From Sinotaia quadrata (lineage: Eukaryota; Mollusca; Gastropoda; Architaenioglossa; Viviparidae): a stretch of 64,000 nt of DNA. Location of the stretch: NCBI GenBank assembly GCA_028829895.1, contig CM054179.1, positions 33,521,117 through 33,585,116 on the forward strand, given 5' to 3'. Every line of letters starts with the position of its first letter. Within the stretch, counting starts at the first letter, position 1. A model generated the notes under the pieces. It was not told the DNA's origin and searched no databases. It worked only from the letters and a program-made list of their open reading frames with translations. The position numbers and the translations under genes are program-made. Below, in pieces: positions 12,075 to 23,300 of this stretch.

Positions 12075-14171
12075 CAGTTGATCTGTAGCTGTGTCTTCCT
12101 TAAGTTCTGAATAAAGTTGAATAAGCTGAGCTTTACCATTTTCTGAATATGCATTGGAAATAAAATTATTAAATTTTTCTGGATCCCAGCCATTACTTTT
12201 TATGCCATTGTACATGATATGTGTTACTAGTTACCTGTAGCACATTTCAGAAGCAGGATTTGTGATATAATTTTATATAATAAAATTTGTCTACAAGATT
12301 ATTTGAAATAATAATCAGTTATACTTGTTCTGGCATGAGGAGAAAATAGGTAAAGACAAAATGTGAGTTTCCTAGCCATTAATAATACAAGAATTATAAA
12401 TCATTAAATTGTCTACCAAAATTATTCTTAATAATTTCACCTGATCTGTGTGGAAAATTAATTTATATATTGAGGTACCCAAGTTTTATAGTTCTTATTA
12501 ACACAGTGCCATTTTTAGAATAGCTTGAAATGCATTAATGATTCATGTGAATGCCCAGCTTATTCTAGAGACTATTTGGAATATTTTTAAACTTGTCTCA
12601 TAATACAAAACCTATAGAGTTTCTTATTCATTGGCTTGATTTGTCCTGGAATTTTTTCTGAAGGCTCGTAACCAACTTCCAGCTTCCTTCTTATACATCT
12701 TTTATTTCTTGTAATTAGTCTGTTCTTAGAATTACTGCTATTTAAATAGGCATTTTGAATAAAGCATACTTTTACAGACAAAATATGTTTTGACATCATC
12801 AGTGATATTAGTTAGCGGGTCGGGGAATTTTAAGCTGCAGATTGAAAATTTTATTTATACAGTAAATCAACAAATACATTTAAACACTTGAAGTATAAAT
12901 AATTTTCCAGGACAATCTTTAGTTTTGCACAATCTGAAAGTCTATTTATGAACAAAATTTTACCTATAAACTTTTATTATTTCCAAAATGTTTAGAAAAT
13001 TTTTAAAAGTATTAAACTTTTCAAGAGACTGGCATGATTCTCTCTGCTGAAGATAAACTAGTACTTTTATTTGATTCCAGTATTGTATCTATAGCTGGAT
13101 TAATAGCATTGGATTAAAAATATAATAAATATTAAACTTCTTTGTCTTTGTTTTTCTGGTAATAAATAATAGATCTCTTTCAATTTATCTTGAATGAGTG
13201 GACAGAACACCCCTACTTTGATGTTGCAGGCAGAGATAGGAGAGAGAATTGCATGTGGTCACAACAGTGCATTATGGTCGATTTTTAAAAAAAAATAATC
13301 TTCAGATCACACATCCTGAATTATAACAAGTTTAATTCAGAAATCAGTAAATTGGAATCAAAACAATGCATGTATCACTTATCCTGTTTCATTATTGAAA
13401 ACCAGCAGATGCCACAGACATGGACAGCAAAGGAGATAACAGTTATGTTTGTTACAAATTTTGGGCCACTATCTTATGCTTTTTCTATTCTTTCTTTAGG
13501 TTTAATGGTCAGCATATACATTGCATTATGCTTATTTGCAGTTTTCTTATTTTTTTAACAAACATTAAATAAGAAAATAGAATAAAAAATGTTCTGTTGA
13601 ATTTTACATAATTGCAACTCAGTTTTTTTTAAAGTTACTTTATAAGACTATGTTATAAGAAATTTCTTTAAAGGTGTATTGACCACTAACAATATTCAAA
13701 ATAAATTACTTGCCAGAAAATCTAAATTTAATTGGAAATTGTCCTTTATCAGAAATAATATACTAATTTAACAATTATAACTGTCAAATCTAATTGTGAA
13801 AATGTCTTAATTATTTCCATATGTGGTGATTGAAGGTAGTGATCCTAGATTATCATGTCTCCTTCTAGTGTCCTGTCAGCAGATAGGAAAACTCATTCAA
13901 TAAATATATTTTTGTAAACTTATTTTACTTTCTCTAGTTAGATGACTAGTATAGATGTAGTTAGACTTTCACTAGAGTTGTGCAGAAGTGTAAAATCCTT
14001 TTTCCTCTATGCAGATTTATATTAGTATGTAGAACAATATAAATTCAATGTGCAAGTGGAGAAAAAGAAAGCATTTTGATTTCATTATTTCCCTTTTGTG
14101 TCCACAATGGGCTGCTAATCCATTTAATGAACAAATGTAGCATAATAAAAGAGACATGAAAGAGACATGTA

Positions 14172-14255
14172 CAGTTGGGTCTTGGCTTATGAATGAGTTC
14201 TTTTCTTAAGGATGTTCATAACCCAATTTTGTACGCAAGTCAAAATTTTACATAA
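14172..14255. mobile_element. terminal fragment of a pogo/Tigger-like MITE
   Basis: It begins at a TA with cagttgggtcttggcttatg, then a palindromic-type body (gaatgagttc, then gttcataaccc and gcaagtcaaaa). This resembles common TA-inserted elements of the CAGT-x-GGTCTTGACTTACGA kind. No opposite end is visible. Confidence 0.4.
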
Positions 14256-14814
14256 AATTATCTGATAGTCCAACAGTCCAGAATAGTGAAAATCTGTAAA
14301 TCTGGAACTATTTCATTTTTATTTTGGGATGTTTTATTCTTGCTGTGATATATGCATGGTGAATGTAAGTAGATGCTGGTTTTGTGTGCTACATTCTCTC
14401 CACTTGAACTTGCAGCTAAAGACACAAATATAGTCACAAAGCAATGTGATTGGTCACTCAGCAGACAGATTGGCCAACAAACATAGGCTTGTTTCTAGTC
14501 TCATTCACTTATGCCTAGACTGGTGTATACAGATGATAAAATAAACAGAAAAGTTTGATGAATGAAATAATGACATTTAATATGTAACAAAAGGTTAGAT
14601 TGAAACTAGTGGCTGCTTAAAGATATAGTAATAAAGACAAAGCAGTATCACATTGGCACAGTAGGCATACCAAGCCTAAGAAAGTAATGATATAACTACA
14701 ATTATAAGCATTCACTCAGTTAAATGAGCACAAGCTGATGAAAGTCTACAAGTTTACAAATATAACTTGCTTTTTTATCTCCAGTGTTATGTTATATGTT
14801 ATCCCCACTGAGGT

Positions 14815-16042
14815 CTATCTATCACTTAGTCTTGTTGACCATTGGGGCACCACTGATGACATGACAACCAGTTTCCTCCATTCCATTCTATACTTTGCTG
14901 ATCTTACCATATTGCTCAGTTTCAGTTCTGTCCACTTTGAGATGTTATCCTCCCATCTTTTCCTCTGTCTTCTCTCCTTTGCCCTCCTTGCACAGTACCT
15001 TGCATGATTGTCTTGGCAAGCCCTGTTGATCTTGTGACATGCCGATTTTGCATTTTTTCACAATGGCCAATACCTCTTCATAGGGCCCAATGGATTGCCT
15101 AGTTCTGTTTCCCATTTCCTCATTCATGACATGATCTCTGTACAAAATGCCAAGCAATCTTTGAAAACATCTTTCAGTAACTTGTATCCTCCTTTCGAGA
15201 TCCACTGTAAGGGTCCATGACTCACAGGCATATAAAAACACAGATACAACCAAGAAGCACATCAGCCTGATCTTTGAGCTGATTGAAATGCTTCTGTCTT
15301 TCCAAACTATCTTCAGCCTTGCCATTGCTGTTATTGTCATCGCAATCCTGCAAACGCAATATTTCAGATTTTGATCCCTCGTCTGTCACGATGGCTCCTA
15401 AGAACTTGAATTTATTAACTATTTCCAATTTCTGATCACCAATCATGATGTCTTTGCCAATGCCACTGGTGTTGTTGGTCATCAATTTGGTCTTCTCCAC
15501 ACTGATTTTCATGCCAAAAGCAGTAGCTGTCCTGTCCAGTTTTTCCACCAATTGAGCTAGCTCCTCATTTCCTGCAAGACCCTCAATGTCATCAGCAAAG
15601 CATAAGTTCGTTATTGTTCTGCCTCCAATACTGAAAGTTCCTTCATGGTCTTCCAGAGCATCTGTCATGATTCTTTCAAGGAAGATATTGAAGAGAATAG
15701 GCAAAAGTAAGCATCCTTGTCTGACTCCCACTGTTGTCCTGAACCAATCTCCTATTTGGCCGTTGAAGAAGACTGCGCTGGTAGGCCATGCTGTAAAGGC
15801 TTTCTATGAATTTGATTAGGTTGGCACTGATGTTGTATAGCTTCATGGTGGACCAAAGGGCTGCATGCCACACCCTGTTGAATGCTTTCTTAAAATCTAC
15901 AAAGACAAAGGTCTTGTTGATGCTGAAGGTACTTCTCACATAGCAGTCTCAGATTAAAAATATGTTCAGTTGTGCTTTGCCCTGGTCTGAGGCCTGCCTG
16001 TTCTTCAGCTATGATTTCCTCTCCTTGCAGCTTCAGTCTCTT
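14815..16042 (-). mobile_element. RTE-clade LINE copy A, 5'-truncated and broken
   Basis: On the minus strand the reverse transcriptase reads in pieces. EEIIAEEQAGLRPGQSTTEH lies at about 15955-16025. FVFVDFKKAFNRVWHAALWS (RT motif A with its Asp) lies within 15676-15939. GVRQGCLLLPILFNIFLERI (motif B) and CFADDIEGLAG (motif C, catalytic FADD intact) lie within 15222-15731. A C-terminal tail with YACESWT and DHVMNEEMGN lies in 14945-15340. Several frame shifts separate the pieces. No endonuclease domain is present, so the copy is truncated at its 5' end near 16042. The 3' end at about 14815-14825 carries a short TATC-type tail, as RTE elements often do. It is antisense within the MEIOC intron. 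Confidence 0.85.
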
Positions 16043-17256
16043 TAATCAATCTCTTTAAATCAACAATCAAATATGCATATGACAAATACAATGAAATAGG
16101 TTATGTGAAATCAATATTTTCACAAACCCATGTTTGGATAATTTTATAATTACTCAATCTGTCATAAATATGATTCAACAATTTGTCAATACAAATCACA
16201 GTTAGTTCTATCAGAGAATAAAAATGTAGTTATTAGAGGTAGGTGAGTATAATATTTTTACATAAACTTGGATTAAGTGCTGCTTCAATAGTCTTTCACT
16301 TGCTTTTGCAACAATGTCACAATGTCTGCGTAACATATGTCCCCCTCCAGACTGATGTGCTATTTTTCTCTCGAAACTAATTTGAGAACCCTCTGCCATG
16401 TCAGTTCCTTCAAGCAAAACATGATTACAGTAATTCTGGTAACTTCACTGTACTAGAATTTTCCTGATGTACTACGATACATGAAAAGTGTATAGCTTAC
16501 TTCCTTACACTTACATACACTGCAACAGACATTTCCCATGTCTTCCCGGTTGGTTGTTCAGGTTTATAATCAGTGAACCAGTAAATTCAATAAACACATG
16601 AAAATAGGAAGCTGGAAACTCTTAAGGCTATTTGCTCACTGCAAAATATAATTAAGGAGCAAACGTAAGTTTCCAGTTTATCACAATATAACTCCATTCT
16701 TTCATACAGTCCATTCTCAACTTACAATTTTCTACAATAGTATTTATTAGCCCGATACAGGCATGCAGCAAAATAAATACAGCATATCAAAGCAATGTCA
16801 AGTATCAACACATTAAATGCGAGCTGCCTAGTTCAAACACTTGTCGAAATAAAAGTCAGCTCACATAGTACATCTCTATGTAAAACACGACTATAACATA
16901 TCAATAGCAAAAATACATGAAATATTTCTAAGTCTATTCTCTCTCATTTGTCAGTTTAACTCACCACCAAGTTAATGGCCACCTTTCAAAACCAGACTTT
17001 CTTCTTGCTACTCCAAATTCAGTGATTAGACAGCAGGTAAACTTTTTAATGTTAGCCCATTGGCTGGTCTCGTTCTCGTAAATCATAACCATTGGATAAT
17101 AAAAACTACTCACTAGTTTGCAAATCTAGAATATTCTTGACTCAAGCATTTACTTCAACTCAGACATTCAAAAATACCACCATAACTCATGCCCAAGGTC
17201 AGGTTACTCTGACAATTTAAATTTAAAATAGGGAGATGCAAATTTACTCCACCACA
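16043..17256 (-). mobile_element. copy A of a 1.2-1.3 kb dispersed repeat, LTR-retrotransposon-like
   Basis: It aligns along its length to 34229-35503. Shared blocks include catatgacaaatacaatga-type sequence near the left end, ggtaaactttt, agtatttattagcccgatac, and a right end reading gggagatgcaaatttactcc then accaca. Read on the minus strand it starts TGTGG and contains an AATAAA (near 16742). It later has a short open frame (16211-16417) that ends near a region also open in the other copy. This layout would suit an LTR followed by a leader and a gag start, but no pol gene or target duplication is visible. Its left edge abuts RTE copy A directly. Confidence 0.45.
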
Positions 17257-17757
17257 CATTTGTAGTCGCATACTGAGTGATAGGCACTTCCAATGCTGTA
17301 TTTACTTGCTACACTGTACAATCAGCAGAGCACTAAAATGGCATCAACCTGATATAGGAGGCTTGCACCCTCTCATTGGCTATAATACTGAAATTATCTT
17401 GCACAGTCTGCATGCAAATGTTTTATTAGATAAGACAATGATATGCAATAGATGTAATAGACATTCTCAGAGTAAATAATTCATGTTTACTAATCAGTTA
17501 ATAGCAATTATAATTCCCACTAATGAGAATTACAATCATATAACTAAGTAACTATATTGCATACACAGATAATAATAGAATTTGTCTGCTAAGACATGGC
17601 CAGGTTGATATTCTATTGTTTTTCCAGAAGCTCTAAGAAAAGGCCAGCCTTCTGAATATTCCTATAGCCTAAAATAAGTACAGTAAGGTCATGCCTGGGG
17701 CTTGTCCTTTGCATTCTTTCTTGTGTGTTGACTGACTGAGAGGAGTGGTTGGTTGGT

Positions 17758-17767
17758 GGGGGGGGGG
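17758..17767. repeat. poly-G run of 10
   Basis: Ten G following a ggttggt stretch, about 110 bases before the last MEIOC exon. Confidence 0.9.
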
Positions 17768-17884
17768 AGTAGACTTCACTATGCTTCACCAATACTAAAC
17801 TCTTGCTTAAAATTGACAGGAAAATTTAAATATTTAGTGTTAAATTTTTGTTGTACAATAGCAGATATTTTTTTTTATGCTCAG

Positions 17885-18138
17885 ATATTTTAGCTCTGGC
17901 ATCAAGTATCAGTGAGCTTACAGCTCATACAAAAAGAGCAAGGACAGCTACTTGGTGTGCCCTGCAGATGGCTGATAAAGAAAATCCTCGACTCACCACC
18001 ATCCCTGACCTCAACCTAGATGACCCAGTCAAACTTCGTTTATACACCAAGCCATCAATTGAAGAAGCTACCTTAGCAGCTGTTGCTGTCTCTTCATCTC
18101 CTTCTGCAGGAACATTAATGTCATCACTTTTATCATAA
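17885..18138 (+). CDS. MEIOC: MEIOC orthologue, terminal coding exon with stop
   Basis: The exon follows a T-rich ...TATGCTCAG acceptor. Its first two bases (AT) complete the split Asp codon from the previous exon. It then reads ILALASSISELTAHTKRART and ATWCALQMADKENP. The vertebrate equivalent is [21 protein letters not shown], then WCALQM, so family and phase agree. After that conserved block comes a lineage-specific tail of about 55 residues (TIPDLNLDDPVKLRLYT, then a Ser/Ala-rich end) to TAA at 18136-18138. The three visible exons give 189 residues. The open frame upstream to 17848 lies in the intron and its ATG is not a real start. Confidence 0.92.
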
Positions 18139-18310
18139 TCTCAGACAGATGCAGCAACAATAAATCAGTGAGATATAACAAACTATTAAGATACAGCTTG
18201 TAGAAAAAGAACCAAAATATTTAATTGCTAAACTTTTTAGCTTAACTCTGCATGTTTAACAGGCAGATTTAAAGTAAATATACAAGTTTTATTATTTTGT
18301 TAATAAAATT
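18139..18310 (+). promoter_or_regulatory. MEIOC 3' UTR with candidate polyadenylation signals
   Basis: AATAAA hexamers occur at 18159-18164, 18302-18307 and 18725-18730 after the stop. Which one is used cannot be told from sequence; the first is only 20 bases past the stop. Confidence 0.45.
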
Positions 18311-19788
18311 TGAAAATTAATTTGTGATTTAGGGAATAATTAGAATGGTACATTTTATGCCTTAAACTACTGTCATCTTGTCCTGAACAATTTAACATTA
18401 ATTTTGTTTTCATTGCAAATTTTATTCTGAATACATTGTGATACTCTTTTCTTTTATTGCTATAATATTAGGATGATTCAATTATTCAATCTTATTTGTA
18501 ACATGCAATAACATTATTTTTTGCTAAAGTTTTGTTGTTCTGCGCATATTCATGTTTGAAGGAAAAAAGTCATTAAATTCACAATGTATTTTCTCTCGTC
18601 AAGTAAATCTGACATTAATTCTTAATTAGGAATATTATTTTACAAATTATTGTTGACATATAAATCGTGTAGTAGAGTTTTCATTTGTTTTGGGTCCTCC
18701 CTCCCTTACTTTTGCAGATATTGCAATAAAATGTTATAATTAATTTATGGTAAGAAAAAATATAATTAGCTATAATTTAACTTGTTCTCTATTCTCCTCA
18801 AAACCAAGTAAAAAAAAAAAATAAATTGTGTTGATTTGATTTAGAGTTAGTTAAAGGGGAGCAATTTAAAAGGCATTGTTAAAATATATGGCATGTTTTA
18901 ATTTGTTTCTTTGTATTAAAAAAATGGAAATGAAACCTTATTCTTTAATAACATATTGTTCTTTGAGGTTAGTTCTTTGTTCTTTTCTTCAGTGTAAATG
19001 CCTATAATTTATTTATATCTTATATCAGGATCTTTATACATACTAGCAGTGCTGTTTTCATATATTTGAGCCATCAAATCATAATTAATTATTTAGTTAT
19101 CAATTAAAAATAATCATAGAAAAGTTACTTTTTCAAATTTAATTTTAGCAGTATTTTTGTAAATATAGGGGGAAAAATGCATTTTTCAGAATGCCTTATC
19201 GCAAATATAAGCCTTCTAAATTAAATCAATACTTTATTTCTGTCTAATTTTTCACCATTTTATTTTAATTAATACAGTTTGCTGCATCACTTTTGCTTAA
19301 TATTCTAAATGCTGATTCATTTGATGCTTCTTCATGAATTCAAAGGAAGAATCACATTTGAATAACTTAATTTGTGAAGAAGAAATTTGCTAGTTAAGTT
19401 TGCTTGAGGATTAATAATTTTAGACACACAGTTTCTTTTTCTATCTAAAGAAATACTTTATGTGAAAAAAATCATAAAGGATGCTACATAATAAATCAGT
19501 CCCAATCCCTTCATTTAATGTCTGTACACAAAATATAGATCACTACAATTATATTTTTATTTTAAACAGAATATGTCTGATGTTGAGCAGTCTTGCATTT
19601 TCTAATTCATTATGAATTATTTATAATCTATTATGTTTTTTTTCTAAATATGTCTAAGACAGTAAGAGTAAGATAAACATTTTCTGATAAAAATGTTTGT
19701 AATTTACTCAGGTTTTATGATAGGTATCTGTTAAGTTAAATAAAAACAAGCAATTTAAAGTATGCATGAATATATTTATACTGCAATA
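18311..19788. other. AT-rich sequence downstream of MEIOC
   Basis: No coding exon, RNA gene or transposon was recognised. The plus strand is T-rich. Confidence 0.6.
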
Positions 19789-20386
19789 CAGAGCATTGAT
19801 TATCCAAACATCAATTATTCCAAATCATCAATTATCTGAACCACCACCACTAATTGGTATGCTAGTACACTAAATGTTAGATAGCTTTTTCACATTAGCC
19901 AAGACTTCTTAGTTTCCTTTTTTTGCACTACCAACCAAGACTACTTGATGTCTTAACACACAAGCATAGTTCACACTGTTCCAATACGTTGGGTGCAAAT
20001 GATGACATTATTCAGTATGATGTAAAGATATTCCATTCAATCCTGCTACTTAATGCAGTCGTTCTGATTATTTATTTGAAGATATAATATAGGAGTTTAA
20101 AAAAATAAATTTTGGCTTTAACAATTGTGTGGAATCAATCTCCATTGGCCTTGATGCATCATCATCTTTGTACCATTATCTGTTGTGAGCATGGAGTGTG
20201 GTAGGGGGTAGCTGTTAGCATATTTAAAATGCAGGAATAATAACCTTGCATTCAATAATTTAATTGTAGGCGTAATTGCAGCATATTTTGTTCAGACTAG
20301 GTAATCTCATATATATTTGATTATCCAACTATTTGATTAACCAAACCAACCTTGTTCCAGTTAGTTTAGATAACAACATTCTACTC
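19789..20386. mobile_element. pogo/Tigger-like non-autonomous element, 598 bp
   Basis: The left end reads TA then cagagcattgattatccaaa and continues with repeated aattatcc/aattatct motifs. The right end, complemented, reads gagtagaatgttgttatcta followed by aactaactgg, with TA outside. These are diverged versions of the pogo/Tigger terminal repeat (CAG-x-G-x-CCTCGATTATCCGAAC). There is no transposase inside. The flanking TA dinucleotides fit TA target duplication. Confidence 0.6.
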
Positions 20387-23300
20387 TATATGCATTCATA
20401 CATAAGCACTAGTGCTTTTTATTATCCACCCTCTTTTCATCATCCCAATTGCAGTTTGTTCATTTTCATTAATCATTTTAAAAATGAAAGATAAATTTAT
20501 TCCTGTCTGTTTCCCAAAATTTAAAACAACTGTTTTATTCTGTTTTAAGAGATTTTTTTTCTACTAGTGTAAAAATACCCTCTACTGTATTAATGATGTT
20601 AGACTCTGTCATCAACATCAAATTCTATTTTCTATCAAATCAGTTCTATCTATTTAGCTGATCTGTTTTTCTTTGCATACTTTAGTTTTTGCAGCCAAAA
20701 TCAATCTAACAGTAACCATCAAAAATCGTTCTTTACTAAATTAGAATCTATTCAGATTGCCCTAATGCTATAGTGACAAATTTCTACAAGTAAAAATATT
20801 GTAATTTTCATAAGTGGTGAAAAATTAGAAGAAAATATAATGTATGATTTTGATGTTTAAGTAATCATTTGATCTTTGATTGTTTAACAGTGGTTAGTTA
20901 TCACTGTTATAATCATGAAAGGAATTATGATTATTCCCTTTCAGATAAAAGAAAACAACTTTTCACTTAGGTTAAAAATTTGTATTATAAGCAGATAGCA
21001 TTTTGTCATCACTATCAAGAATTGAATATTGTTGAATATTTATTATTGTTCTTTGGTTTAAAGTTATACTTTTCTGTTATGTAAGTTTTAAAATATTAAA
21101 TCAACTGCATACTTTTTCCAGTTTAACTATTTTCTATTTAATGTCTTAGAGTTTCATTGAACTTCACTTAGACCTTTAACTTTAGCTTAGCTCTTTTTGA
21201 AATATAATAAATATAGTAAACTCACAGTTATCCCACATGATTACATGAATTTGCCAGGTGCATTGGAAAAACTGCTATCTTAGTATTCTTTCAACTTGTC
21301 TTATGGCAGTAATCACTTGCATTTTGGAAAAAGATGGTGAATATTATTATTAACAGTTGGAGGACTTAAGGCTGTGAATTGATATGGCAGCGCACATATG
21401 TGTATCAGAACTTGAAATCAGACTTAAAATAAACATTTGTAAAGATGTTGGAGTATTGGATACGTTTTCTTACACAGATATCAACTATCAGATTTTTGCA
21501 AAAGTTATTATAGAAAAGCTATTGTAAAATACATAGGTAAATTGAATTATCAAGTATCAGCAACATAGAACAGCTATGGAATTTAGACACAGCTTACTGG
21601 TACATATATTAACAAATTTAACAAACTTTAAATGCTAGCTTTTAGAAAATCTCTTAACATTTAAATCATGTGGCACTTTTTTATATTGCTTAGTTTAATA
21701 AACTTATTGAAAGCAAATACCAACTTTAGATTTTGTATGTCTGCTTTATTTTAAGTCTGTTTTAGCATCCAGTTCCAACATATTGTAAAGTGCACTATTT
21801 GCTAAATACACAAAGACATTTGTTTATTTATTTTTTCATCTTTGAAATTCATTATTTATATTACTTTTCCATCTAAGTAAATAATCATTTAATATATAGA
21901 ATATTCTGGTTCAGGCTTGCTATATGAATTTTATTTATACAATTAAAGGGAACATTTTGATCCCAAATCATATACTTTACCAACAATATAGTAATGACTT
22001 TATAACAGTTTTGTGGGTTTGTTTAAAATGTAATTAGTATAGATAACTGTAACATACTTTGTGAATAGTTGCCTTTTCATGCACATTGTAAATCACCTTT
22101 TGTTTTTTTAATCACCTTATGGTTATTATAAGAGTGAAATGTCTTACTTCTTGATAATCATCTTATGCTTGTTGTAAAAGCAAATTTTCCCTGCTCCTTG
22201 CAATTCATCTTATGATTATTTAAGAGTAATTTTGTCTTAATCCTTGTAAATCATTATGCTTAAGATGTGCATTTTTTAAATTGCATGTTTTTGTTGCATT
22301 AAAGACTAACAAATATCTTTTTTTTAATTTTATTTTTGTGACTTTGTTGTTAAAAAAAGAGATTACTTATGTATACATCTGAAAAGTATTTTTGTACTTT
22401 GATGTTCACATGCTATGAGGAAATGAATATGAATTTTAATGTCATGTGACAGTATCATATTTGAGATATTTCTTAAAATGTACAATTTGTTGGATTAATT
22501 GTGTATGTACTTTTCAATGTATATGCTTATTTTAATATCACATTGAAATATGTACTCCTTACATCTTTTTGTGGTAATGTAATGAGGTAGTGTTTCTTGT
22601 GATTTGTTATTGTTATTGTTATTGTTATGTAATTCAATTAGTCCATATCTTTTGAGATTTGCTCAAGTTATAATAATTTGGGACATTTGCTTAGCCAATT
22701 AATGCAATTAATAAGTGAAAACTCCTTTAACTGAGGAGATAATTCTGTCTAATATGTTAGATAATACTCTTTATAATTAGGCAAAATATAATAGATATTC
22801 ACTAGTTTATTAACAAATGTTAGTGTTTCTTGGAAAAAATGCTACATTTAAAACCTTTCTTAATGTATACAATAAGGTTTTAGTTCAGTACTCAGTTTCT
22901 GCTTTCAGACATTAAAAACAGACTAGGTACTTATATTAAAACTTTATTTAATTATCACTCTTTATGCTTACATATTTTAAATTTAAAAAAAAAATGAATA
23001 AAAAGTAATAAAAACAAGATTTTTACCTGCTGTTATTTTATAAAAATTGGAGTCTTTGTAAAATAATACAGTGAAATAACAGCAAAAGTCTTTGTAAATT
23101 AATACATAAACACTAACACTAAGAGTCTTTTTAAAATACTACATAAATAAGTCTTGTAATAACATGGTTAATGCATTTCTTGAAAATGGGTAAATAATGT
23201 TATAAGAAAAAATGTCAAGTTTCTTGATTTTATTTATATATGAATGGTGGGCAAGAAATACTTGATTTCAAATACATTAAGGTATTTTTAAATGTATTTA

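Larger units (their letters stand above)
9778..17884 (+). other. MEIOC intron, 8.1 kb
   Basis: This is a phase 1 intron with a GTGGTT donor and a TTTTTTTTATGCTCAG acceptor. It houses the pogo-like ends at 11.2 and 14.2 kb, a TA/GA microsatellite, the RTE LINE copy and the LTR-like repeat, all listed separately. The other sequence (about 10.2-11.1, 11.3-12.0, 12.1-14.1 and 17.3-17.8 kb) is AT-rich with nothing recognisable. Confidence 0.85.

Noticed and set aside
15586..15819. Plus-strand 77-codon frame overlapping RTE copy A
   Set aside because: It is antisense to the reverse transcriptase, which has recognisable motifs on the other strand.
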